A stretch of DNA of 64,000 nt. Origin: Pedobacter sp. ASV28 (GTDB taxonomy: Bacteria; Bacteroidota; Bacteroidia; Sphingobacteriales; Sphingobacteriaceae). The stretch is taken from positions 16,015-80,014 of the forward strand of contig NZ_JAELTN010000018.1 of the NCBI RefSeq assembly GCF_016428855.1, read 5' to 3'. A program made the translations under genes and the position numbers. Positions 50,417 through 59,165 of this stretch are shown piece after piece. Position 1 is the stretch's first letter; the number at the start of each line of letters is the position of its first letter. The notes below the pieces were generated by a model, which saw only the letters and a list, made by a program, of their open reading frames with translations, had not been told where the DNA came from and did no database searches.

Positions 50417-52785
50417 TGTTTTCGATCTTTATCCAACACGGTAAAAACCTGTACCAATCTTTCTCCTCGATCACTTACCAATGTTAAGGTGTGTTTGCCG
50501 GGTTTAGGGCTTAAGGCCATTTGATGATAATTTTTTGTACTGCCTATAAATTCCTCATCTATATGCCAATAAATAGTGGAATTGTTATTTCTATGTACTG
50601 CATTGAACACAACTTTACCTCTAGAACCGTCAAGTTCTAACGGGATATAGATAATCGCATTATTTTTGGGATAGACCATTTCTAAAATGGCCGTATTTTC
50701 TTCTTCACAACCAGGCATAAATGAAGGGGCCATTTTGTAATCTGCGTTTTTTGTTTTGTAGTAATATTCCATGGTAGCAGGAAGTATAAACCAGCTTTTA
50801 TGCTTCATTTCATGTATGCTCATGCAACGGTCGGTAACCTGATAGGTTTCCGAGGGATTAAGATGGATTAATTTATGATAGGGACAAAGTGCTGTTTTTT
50901 CTCCCGCTACAGGTATCCATTCCAATATTTTGTCTGTACAATAAGCACCTGCCTTATATCCACTTTGCTTACAAATCGCTATTTTTTTTAATTTACTGGT
51001 AGGTATGGAGAACCAATTTGAATGAGGAAGTTGTCTAAAGATATCAAACATTATTGGTGCCGCTGTTTCAATTCCTGTCAAGCCAGGTCTACCTTCTCCG
51101 TCTGCATTGCCCACCCATACACAGATCACATAATTTGGTGTAAGTCCAACAGACCAGGCATCTCTAAAACCAAAGCTTGTTCCAGTTTTCCAGGCAATAC
51201 GTTGTGAAGAAGAAAATTGTTGCCATAAACCTTCGTCACCAGGACGCATTACTTCTTCCATGGCATTGAAGGTAGACCAAATTGTACCATGATCAAAGAA
51301 AGAATTAGATTCGATATCTTCTCCTTTTTTGCGGGTATATTGTAGGTAAATAGGCTGATCATAATCATTGAGATTGTATTTCCCCTGGTAATCGTTAAAA
51401 TGATTTAGTGTTCTGGCCATGCCTAGATAGGTTTTTGCCAAATCCCACATGGTCACTTCACTACCTCCTAAAATTAATGAAAGGCCATAATGGTCTGCAG
51501 GTCGGTTTAAAGTAGTAAATTGGAGCTTTTTAAGCTTATCGTAAAAGCGTTCATATTTGTATTGCTGCAACATTTTTACCGCTGGTATGTTCAAGGATCT
51601 ACTCAATGCCTTATCAGCTGGTATGGCACCATCATAACCCAGATCAAAGTTTAGCGGTGCATAACCACCAATTTGTGTAGGCACATCTGGCAAGAGGGTT
51701 TTTGGTAGAATAAAGCCATCGTTCAGCATACTGGCATATAACAACGGTTTCAAGGTACTGCCCGGGCTTCTGGGTGCCCTGATCATGTCTACATGACTTT
51801 CTAATTCTGCATGTTCGGGTTCATAATAATTACCAATATAGCTAAGCACACTTCCATTTTTTACGTCAAGAACAAGGGCAGCAACATTGTTTATTCCATT
51901 GGCCCTATATTTAAAATGATATTGCTTGATCAATGTATTAAGCTTATTTTGGAGCTCATAATTGATAGTGCTCATTATTTTGGTCTCAGAAACGGATAAC
52001 CTGTTTTTTTCATCTTTAAACCTATTGAGCAAGTGTGGTGCCTCTTGTGGCAAGGGTAGCGGATGACCGGGGATAGGTTCTGCCTTAGATAGTTCTGCGG
52101 TAATATGATCTATGATATGGTCTTTGACCAGTTTATCTAGGAGGTCGTTCCTTTTTTTGATGAGTCGTTCTCTATTTTTTCCGGGATGTACTAATGAGGG
52201 ACTGTTAGGCAATACAGCAAGTGTAGCCATTTCTCCCCACGATAAGTTCGAAGCTGGCCTCCCGTAATATCTCCAGCTGGCGGCTTCAATACCCACTACA
52301 TTACTGCCAAAAGGGGCATTGGCTGCATACAAGCTCATGATTTCATCTTTTGAATAGGAAAATTCTAGCCTTAATGCTAGAAACATTTCTGTTAGCTTTT
52401 GCCTAATTGTTCTGTGTTTTTTTCTAGATAGCCTGATGACCTGCATGGTTAATGTGCTGCCGCCACTTACTATGCTTTTGGCCTTTAGGTTTTGTTTCAT
52501 TGCCCTTGCGGTAGCTATGAAATCAATTCCAGCATGATGAAAGAAACGTTTATCTTCAAAGGCAATGATACATTTTACAAATTTCTCGGGTACGCTATCT
52601 GCTATAGGAAAACGCCACTGCCCGTCGCTGGCAATCGAAGCACTTAACAGCTCGCCGTTACTGGCCTCAATAACATAGGATGTGGGCGCTTTAAATAATG
52701 GTTTGGGTAAAGCCAACAGGAAGTAGACAAAACATAAAATATAGATGACATCAGTAATTAAAATTGCACGATAGACCTTATTCAT
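50413..52785 (-). CDS. pbpC: Penicillin-binding protein 1C
   Basis: 790 residues. One N-terminal membrane anchor, then the GT51 transglycosylase (FEDKRFFHHAGID, GGSTLTMQVIRL), then the transpeptidase with SPGSTLKPLLY (active serine), SRSLN and KTGTSFGFRDAW, and a C-terminal BiPBP_C domain (about 700-785). It polymerises and crosslinks peptidoglycan in the periplasm. The alpha-2-macroglobulin gene lies upstream on the same strand, the classic pbpC-yfhM pairing. Confidence 0.95.
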   Translation of the reverse strand: MNKVYRAILITDVIYILCFVYFLLALPKPLFKAPTSYVIEASNGELLSASIASDGQWRFPIADSVPEKFVKCIIAFEDKRFFHHAGIDFIATARAMKQNLKAKSIVSGGSTLTMQVIRLSRKKHRTIRQKLTEMFLALRLEFSYSKDEIMSLYAANAPFGSNVVGIEAASWRYYGRPASNLSWGEMATLAVLPNSPSLVHPGKNRERLIKKRNDLLDKLVKDHIIDHITAELSKAEPIPGHPLPLPQEAPHLLNRFKDEKNRLSVSETKIMSTINYELQNKLNTLIKQYHFKYRANGINNVAALVLDVKNGSVLSYIGNYYEPEHAELESHVDMIRAPRSPGSTLKPLLYASMLNDGFILPKTLLPDVPTQIGGYAPLNFDLGYDGAIPADKALSRSLNIPAVKMLQQYKYERFYDKLKKLQFTTLNRPADHYGLSLILGGSEVTMWDLAKTYLGMARTLNHFNDYQGKYNLNDYDQPIYLQYTRKKGEDIESNSFFDHGTIWSTFNAMEEVMRPGDEGLWQQFSSSQRIAWKTGTSFGFRDAWSVGLTPNYVICVWVGNADGEGRPGLTGIETAAPIMFDIFRQLPHSNWFSIPTSKLKKIAICKQSGYKAGAYCTDKILEWIPVAGEKTALCPYHKLIHLNPSETYQVTDRCMSIHEMKHKSWFILPATMEYYYKTKNADYKMAPSFMPGCEEENTAILEMVYPKNNAIIYIPLELDGSRGKVVFNAVHRNNNSTIYWHIDEEFIGSTKNYHQMALSPKPGKHTLTLVSDRGERLVQVFTVLDKDRKH

Positions 52786-52844
52786 TATGATAATAGGGGT
52801 AACATTTTTACAACCATATTGATATAGTTCAAAAAGCTATTGTT

Positions 52845-52925
52845 ATGGAAAAATTATTTACATTTTTACGATTGTTGGCAGGTTTTTTACGTTACTTAAT
52901 GACCACCATTTGGCCTAGGATATAA
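52845..52925 (+). CDS. Possible 26-residue amphipathic peptide
   Basis: A short ATG-to-TAA frame in the gap between two minus-strand genes encodes a 26-residue peptide that is hydrophobic with basic residues (begins MEKLFTFLRL, ends TTIWPRI). The hairpin at 52929-52955 follows 3 bp after the stop. No promoter box or clear ribosome site precedes it. It could be a small membrane peptide or chance; there is no homology evidence. Confidence 0.2.
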   Translation: MEKLFTFLRLLAGFLRYLMTTIWPRI

Positions 52926-52928
52926 AAT

Positions 52929-52955
52929 GGTCGTAGCTTTTATCTTGCTACGACC
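52929..52955 (-). terminator. Terminator hairpin after the alpha-2-macroglobulin gene
   Basis: GGTCGTAGC (52929-52937) pairs with GCTACGACC (52947-52955), 9-nt loop. On the minus strand it starts 9 bp past the macroglobulin stop and leads into ATTTTAT. The plus-strand tail (CTCTCTATTT) is weaker. Confidence 0.65.
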
Positions 52956-52963
52956 CTCTCTAT

Positions 52964-55900
52964 TTATCGGTATACTTCTACCCAGGTACCTGCCTTTGTA
53001 GCGCTAATGTTGTTATTGTACATGGCTTCACATTGTATGGCCGAAAGGTAAAATTTACCTTGGTATGAGGCATTGAGCAATATCCTAAAGGTTTTGGTCT
53101 CATTTTCCCTTAGATTGAAATAGGTAAGTACCCTGTCGTCCCTAATATCTTGGTAGTCATAAGGAGATGAAGCAAGCGCACCTTCATTATTGTTTAACCT
53201 GGTATTGATGATTTCCCAGCCCGAAGGAAAAATCTGGGTGAGGGCCATTTGCTCATAAAAGCCCTGATGTCCGGGGTTTTTTATGGTCACTTCCGCAAAA
53301 AAGTCGGTTCCCTGTTTTAATTTGGTTACTTCTAAAGGTTGTCCTTTTAAATTTTTATAGTTTACCTCTAGCTGTAGAACATCTGGATTGTTGGGAAGGA
53401 AGTGATTTTGGGCAGCTGCAGGTTTTCCTTGAAGGATTAGACGTACAAAAAGTACCTGATTACCCTGGTTGGTTACACTGGTGTAATTGTTTTTGAAATT
53501 TAATGCCGTGCTATTTAGGTATTGATTGTTGTTAATGTTCCCTTTTACGCCATCTAATACATATTGATATTGTAATTTATTCCCTGTTTGATTTTGCCCA
53601 CAGAATTTGGCAATGGCCAATAAACTATAGGCGGTAGTTTGTGTACTGTACCAATCATTTTGGCCTAATCTATTGGCTACAGTTTGTAGCATTTGGGCAG
53701 CTCTGTTTTTCTGTCCTATTAGGGTTAAGGTTTCCATAATCATGGCCTGATCTCTTAAATCAGATCCATAGGTGCCACCTAGTTGCTGGTAGGTTTTAAC
53801 CGTTTGTGGCAGACCATTGATCAATGAGCTTGCCACACTGGTTTGTCCAGCCAATTGATAGGCGGCAGCCAACCTCCATTTAGCTGCGTCAGAAAGGTAT
53901 TGGAAGGCTCTGAGTTTGTTCATGGCGGCTATTTCTGGCTTTTTAGCTAAGGCCAAAACATATAATCTATAGGCTTGGCTCAGGTCGCCACCATAAAAAT
54001 TATTGGAATTAGGAGACCAGTTGTTCGCTTTGTTTTTCTGATAGCGGATTATTCCATCGAAGAGTCCTACGGGAAGTGAATAACCCATTTGTTGCGCCTC
54101 GATCAGGAAATGACCCGCATAATTAGTACCCCACTCATCCGATGTGCCTTGTCCAGGCCAATAAGCCAGGCCACCATCGGTAGTTTGGTACCCTTTGAGT
54201 TTGTTGATGCCAGCTTTGATATTTCGCTCTGTTTGTGCTTTTCGTTGCTCACTTAGCGCGGTCAATTGTGTCAAGAACAATTGAGGGAAAATAGCCGAAG
54301 TAGTTTGTTCCACACAGCCATGAGGATATTGAATAAGATAATTTAATCGTTTATCGAGGTTAATAGGAGGGATGGAAGAAACTTCCAACATACCACTGTT
54401 GGTGCCAGCCATGCCAATATTAGCATATTGGGTAGACCATGATTGTTTGGGCTGAAGTGTGGCAGAAATTACATTGGTGACCATAGGGTTTGGATTTCTA
54501 ATATCCATTTCTATGTCAGCGATGGTTTTCTCCTGCCCACTTTGGGCAATGATCCTAACTTTGGCAATACCAACCTTATTGGGTGCAACTACACTAAAGT
54601 AGGTCATTTGGTCTCCAGCTTTTGCAAAGTTCAATAGCTTATTGTCGGTGCCATTTACTTGTAGGTTGTTGGTAACTAACTGCACTTTAACCTGTTTAAG
54701 GTTGTTATTGGTTGCAAAGATATTTACCGGTAATGTGAAACTTTCGCCAGGACCTATCACACGAGGTAGGGTAGGTAGCACCATAATCGGTTTTTTTACT
54801 TCTACAGCTTTTTCACCTTGACCATAGGCACCATCTTGTGCTGCTACTACCATAATTTTAACAGAGCCGATGTATTGTGGTAGTGTAAAACGATGTGTTT
54901 TCGACTCGCCTTTTGCCAAATAATACGGGCCCATGAACTTAACGACAGGTTTAAACCTGTTGGCTTTGGCAGGATTAATATTTCGGTTTAGGGCACCATC
55001 TCCACCAATGCTTAAAATTCTTTCCAGGTTACCGCCCCAGGCCCCTAATACCAGATCAAATAGATCCCATGTTTTAACACCTAAACCTTCTCTGGCATAA
55101 AATGATTGATGTGGATCTGGAGTTTTAAATCTGGTAAGGTCTAGTAGTCCCTCGTCTACTATAGCAATGGTATAAGTCATGGCTTTCCCCTTTTCTTCAA
55201 TAATGGCCAAGCTGCTTTCCACTTCCGGTTTTAATACGGGGGCTATTTTAATTATTGGTTTTAAAATAGTTTCGGGATTTTCTATGGCTAATGGTATAGC
55301 ACCATACATCCTGATAGGAAGATCGTTGATGGTTTGACTGTGAGGTTGTAAAAGGGTAATATTGGCAAAAATATTTGGCGCCATATCTTTTTCGGCCTTA
55401 AAAGTATATTGTGTTTGCCCTTTTTTAGTATTTACCCAAAAAGTTTTTACTACCCTGCTGCCATTTTCTATAGATAGGAAAGCCCTGCCATTTTCGGCCG
55501 ATGGGAAGGTCAGGGTAATATTTTCACCTACATTGAATTTCTGTTTGTTGGCTGTAAAAGATAACATAGCAGCATCTGTCGGGTTATTGGCCTGCTCACG
55601 CTGCGACCAACCTGGCCAATCTATATAAACTGCTTTGGCAGCAATATGACCTCTGCCATTACTGTTCCCAACAACAATCAGATAACGTCCCCATTCTGGT
55701 TCATCAACCCTTAAGGTCCATTTGGCTTTACCGTTAACCATTTGAACATTTTCTACTTTAATAAGCTTGTTATATTGATTTTGAGTGAAATTAGCATAGC
55801 TTTCCTGATCATTTTGTTCCCACCACCAACGCCATTGGATTTTATAAAGAGAAACAGTAATTGTTTTATCGCTATTTAATAGGTTGCCATCTCGGCTAAC

Positions 55901-58555
55901 ATTTACTAGATCTACTTCATGGTTTTGGCCAGTGAGTAGCATGCCACTTAACTTATCGCCAGTAGGTGTTTTGATGCCAAAATAATTATCATACACATGA
56001 TAGGGAATACTAAAGTTGTCTATACTGAAATTTCCCCCTGGTTCAAAAATTTTGGTGGCAATATTTGCTCTTAGTACGCCAGGCGCAGAAATGTTTTCAT
56101 TAATGTTGGTATTGATAATAGCTTTCCCATTATCGTTTAGCGTACCTTCAAATATGGTTTTAAGTTGGGTGTCGAAATTAACTATAGGGTTATCAAAGGT
56201 ATAATCTTTAAAGTTTTTGAAAGAGGTTTCTCCTTTGCTTAGGTTAATATCCACCTTGGCTTTTAAGTGTTGGGCGGGTGTGCCAAAAAGCCAATTGGCC
56301 GTTAAGGTGGCTGTAGAAGTAGTACCGTTGCCCAGATAACTTTTTCCTCCCAAATCAAAATTAATCTTTAAGCGATTTGGGGTTACGGTTTCAATCTTTA
56401 TGTTCTTTGAAAATACGGCACCGCCTGCTTTTATTTTAGCTAACCAGTTGCCGGTAGGCGCAGTGTTTTCGGTGGCTGTTTTAAAAGTATAAAAACCATT
56501 CAGCGACTTGGTATTGCTATATCTTTTGAGGAGTTGTCCATTTGGGTTGTAAAATTCGAAGCTAACAGGATAGTTTTCTGGAAGTTTCTTTAGTTTATCC
56601 TCCAGGATAAAAGATAGATAGATACTATCTCCAGGTCTCCAAACACCACGTTCGCCATATATAAAACCTTTTATGCCATTTTGAACTACATCTCCACCGA
56701 CATCGAATCGTGATAAGGGCAAAGAATTTCCATCATCTAATTTTAGGTAACCTCTTTCCTTACCTTGTTTGGCAATCAACAGAAATGGTTTGCGCTTTAA
56801 TGAAAATGAAGCAATACCATCTCCATCTGTTTTTACACTAGTAAGCAATTGACGTTGGTAATCTAATAGTTCAATGTCAATTCCACTCAAAGGCTTGGCG
56901 GTAAGCAGATCGGTTGCCACAACCAACATACTTTCATCATTGCCTCTTTTTGCCATTAAACCAATATTCGAGGCAAACAGGTTTCTGTTGGCCCATCTGT
57001 TATTGGTATAATAGGAAGGTGTACATGGGTTATCCTTGTCGCTCCAGCGATAATTGCTAGGGTAATAATTCTCATAATTTTGCCAGAACTCATCATCTTC
57101 ATCTATTTTTTGACCATAATAGCCATCTTCATCGTAATTTTCTTCGTCATGATTTGGTTCATTTGTTTTTGCAGAACTACAACTATAAACGGCGTAAGCT
57201 TGTTTGAACATGATCGTTACACGGTACATGGCTCCAGGCTCTGTCTTAATCAGCTGGTCTAGGTCAAGTGTAAAACGGTTTTTTTTATGTAGATCAATTG
57301 TCTTGTCTTCGTCGAGCCGGATCGTTTTCTGGAGTATGGGCTTAGCTACTCTTCGTAGTTCATAACCATCTTTATAGCTGTTGACTTGAAAAAACTGAGG
57401 AATATTATCCTGAAAAATTTTAATGATGGTTACATCTACGGCCTTAAGATTGGTGGCTTCAAATGGAAGTACGAGTTTCCCTGAATGTGGTAAAATAGTA
57501 CCTGTACCGGAAATGGCTACCGATGGTAGTTTGTTTTCAAATACAATATTTGCCGTTTTTGAACTTTGCAGATTTTTCCCTTGAATATTGGTAACGGCAC
57601 TATTTATGGTCACATTATAATTTCCTTCTAAGGCATCGGGTGCATAGATTTTAATCTGGCTACCATCAATCGTAAACCTGAGGTCACTTAACATGCCTAC
57701 ATTGATCAGGCCAGAAAGGTCTTGGGTCACGCTAATTGGATCAGTACATTGAATAAGCACATGATCTTCATTTTGTTGGACAGCCCTTATATCTAGAACC
57801 TTAAAAACATTTAGTGCTGGCACAGATAGGTTAATTTCTCCTCGATTATCATCAGCATTGATGGGATTTCCATTCCATTTCAATAAGAGTGGTTTGTCCT
57901 CATTGCTTTTGGCAATACTGTCTATGATAAATGTAGAGGTCTGTTTTTCAGGATGGTGTTCCCACTTTACTTTTAATTTTTGATGGAAATTTACCTGTAA
58001 GGTTTTTTCTATCTGTTGTTGATCTTCTTTATCGGCTGTATTTACTTCTCCAGTAAGTTTCATTAGGTTTATAGAAGTACTGTTTTGAGAGATTAGGCCA
58101 TTCTGGTGCAGGACTATGCCCGGTTTGATGACCTTAAAATCGAACTCGAATTCTTCTAGTTTTTTTTCTACCGTTGTAATGGCCGATAGGTTAAGGGTAG
58201 CTTTATAGCTTTGGTCAGGCTTAAGGTTTTCATCAGGCCTAAACTCTATGGTTTGCGCATCTATCCAATAGGTTTTTCCTTTGATATTTGGAGAAAAATC
58301 AAAAAGCTCCCTATTGTCTGCTTTGTCTAAATCGGCTACGTTCTTAAGGGAACTGGCCAAATGTACCCTAATAAAGCTCTTTTTTGAAATTACACCAGAG
58401 GTATAGGCATCTATATATTTTGCATAGGCTTCATGATTTTGCTTTTTCTCTTTCCTTAAGAGGAAATATGCAGAAATACCCAATGCAATTATGATCAGGC
58501 CAAAAATAATATACTTATTACGATTGAGGCCTATAGCTTTATTTTCTTTGTCCAT
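52964..58555 (-). CDS. Bacterial alpha-2-macroglobulin family protein
   Basis: 1863 residues. An N-terminal membrane anchor (about 14-32), then MG-type beta domains, a bait-like middle, and the thioester site GCVEQ with Cys1414, followed by the alpha-helical thioester domain (about 1400-1650) and a receptor-binding-like end. Bacterial A2Ms trap proteases in the periplasm and are thought to work with PBP1C to protect damaged envelopes. An acidic Tyr/Asp/Glu-rich insertion lies near residues 475-500. It is 178 bp upstream of pbpC. Confidence 0.93.
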   Translation of the reverse strand: MDKENKAIGLNRNKYIIFGLIIIALGISAYFLLRKEKKQNHEAYAKYIDAYTSGVISKKSFIRVHLASSLKNVADLDKADNRELFDFSPNIKGKTYWIDAQTIEFRPDENLKPDQSYKATLNLSAITTVEKKLEEFEFDFKVIKPGIVLHQNGLISQNSTSINLMKLTGEVNTADKEDQQQIEKTLQVNFHQKLKVKWEHHPEKQTSTFIIDSIAKSNEDKPLLLKWNGNPINADDNRGEINLSVPALNVFKVLDIRAVQQNEDHVLIQCTDPISVTQDLSGLINVGMLSDLRFTIDGSQIKIYAPDALEGNYNVTINSAVTNIQGKNLQSSKTANIVFENKLPSVAISGTGTILPHSGKLVLPFEATNLKAVDVTIIKIFQDNIPQFFQVNSYKDGYELRRVAKPILQKTIRLDEDKTIDLHKKNRFTLDLDQLIKTEPGAMYRVTIMFKQAYAVYSCSSAKTNEPNHDEENYDEDGYYGQKIDEDDEFWQNYENYYPSNYRWSDKDNPCTPSYYTNNRWANRNLFASNIGLMAKRGNDESMLVVATDLLTAKPLSGIDIELLDYQRQLLTSVKTDGDGIASFSLKRKPFLLIAKQGKERGYLKLDDGNSLPLSRFDVGGDVVQNGIKGFIYGERGVWRPGDSIYLSFILEDKLKKLPENYPVSFEFYNPNGQLLKRYSNTKSLNGFYTFKTATENTAPTGNWLAKIKAGGAVFSKNIKIETVTPNRLKINFDLGGKSYLGNGTTSTATLTANWLFGTPAQHLKAKVDINLSKGETSFKNFKDYTFDNPIVNFDTQLKTIFEGTLNDNGKAIINTNINENISAPGVLRANIATKIFEPGGNFSIDNFSIPYHVYDNYFGIKTPTGDKLSGMLLTGQNHEVDLVNVSRDGNLLNSDKTITVSLYKIQWRWWWEQNDQESYANFTQNQYNKLIKVENVQMVNGKAKWTLRVDEPEWGRYLIVVGNSNGRGHIAAKAVYIDWPGWSQREQANNPTDAAMLSFTANKQKFNVGENITLTFPSAENGRAFLSIENGSRVVKTFWVNTKKGQTQYTFKAEKDMAPNIFANITLLQPHSQTINDLPIRMYGAIPLAIENPETILKPIIKIAPVLKPEVESSLAIIEEKGKAMTYTIAIVDEGLLDLTRFKTPDPHQSFYAREGLGVKTWDLFDLVLGAWGGNLERILSIGGDGALNRNINPAKANRFKPVVKFMGPYYLAKGESKTHRFTLPQYIGSVKIMVVAAQDGAYGQGEKAVEVKKPIMVLPTLPRVIGPGESFTLPVNIFATNNNLKQVKVQLVTNNLQVNGTDNKLLNFAKAGDQMTYFSVVAPNKVGIAKVRIIAQSGQEKTIADIEMDIRNPNPMVTNVISATLQPKQSWSTQYANIGMAGTNSGMLEVSSIPPINLDKRLNYLIQYPHGCVEQTTSAIFPQLFLTQLTALSEQRKAQTERNIKAGINKLKGYQTTDGGLAYWPGQGTSDEWGTNYAGHFLIEAQQMGYSLPVGLFDGIIRYQKNKANNWSPNSNNFYGGDLSQAYRLYVLALAKKPEIAAMNKLRAFQYLSDAAKWRLAAAYQLAGQTSVASSLINGLPQTVKTYQQLGGTYGSDLRDQAMIMETLTLIGQKNRAAQMLQTVANRLGQNDWYSTQTTAYSLLAIAKFCGQNQTGNKLQYQYVLDGVKGNINNNQYLNSTALNFKNNYTSVTNQGNQVLFVRLILQGKPAAAQNHFLPNNPDVLQLEVNYKNLKGQPLEVTKLKQGTDFFAEVTIKNPGHQGFYEQMALTQIFPSGWEIINTRLNNNEGALASSPYDYQDIRDDRVLTYFNLRENETKTFRILLNASYQGKFYLSAIQCEAMYNNNISATKAGTWVEVYR

Positions 58556-58669
58556 ACGTGTGGTTACCTATTGATGTACGTATGAAATTTACTGAAAAAA
58601 GTAATTTGATTTAAAAATATTTATCCACTGTTTGCTGTACAGAATATAATATAGTTGCAAACCAGCGAT

Positions 58670-59074
58670 TTACCTAATCATTACACCTGGTTTATTCAAT
58701 AGGGGAATGCGTATTAAATTGCTATCTACAATACTTTCTGGCAAGAAAATGAATTTTTTGTCATAAATGGTATTTCCTATGTAATAGCTTAACCAATATT
58801 CATTGGTCAAACCAAAAACGGCGGTATCAATGGCTTCTACTCCTGCATAACCTTGTGCATTAACATCGCCAATAAAATGCCTTAGTAAAGATGTCTTTAC
58901 AGATTTTCCATCTTTTTCACCATAGCCTTTTGAAGTAATGAGTACATTGGTAATGGCTTCTTTTTTTAAATTGAGCAGATAAACCGTCCAATTTTTTACC
59001 TCTGGGGTTTCGTCCATTAATACTACTGCTATGGCTATATCTTCTACTGTATTTTCTGGTAAATCTTTTTTCAT
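58670..59074 (-). CDS. Conserved protein of unknown function
   Basis: 134 residues from MKKDLPENTVEDIAIAVV; the start 27 bp upstream looks like an unspecific extension. No signal peptide. I do not recognise a characterised domain. It is a compact alpha/beta-looking protein with VYLLNLKKEAITNVLITSKGYG (in part), SLLRHFIG and a C-terminal IFLPESI block. I recall similar Bacteroidota proteins mislabelled as a phenylalanyl-tRNA synthetase subunit, which the length does not support. It follows topA on the same strand. Confidence 0.65.
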   Translation of the reverse strand: MKKDLPENTVEDIAIAVVLMDETPEVKNWTVYLLNLKKEAITNVLITSKGYGEKDGKSVKTSLLRHFIGDVNAQGYAGVEAIDTAVFGLTNEYWLSYYIGNTIYDKKFIFLPESIVDSNLIRIPLLNKPGVMIR

Positions 59075-59165
59075 TAAGACTAGAGATAAATGAACAAACA
59101 ATAAAGATCAGTAGTTGATAAGGATGTTTTCTTTAGTCGTTGTTGCTTATTCTTTGCTCGTTTAA

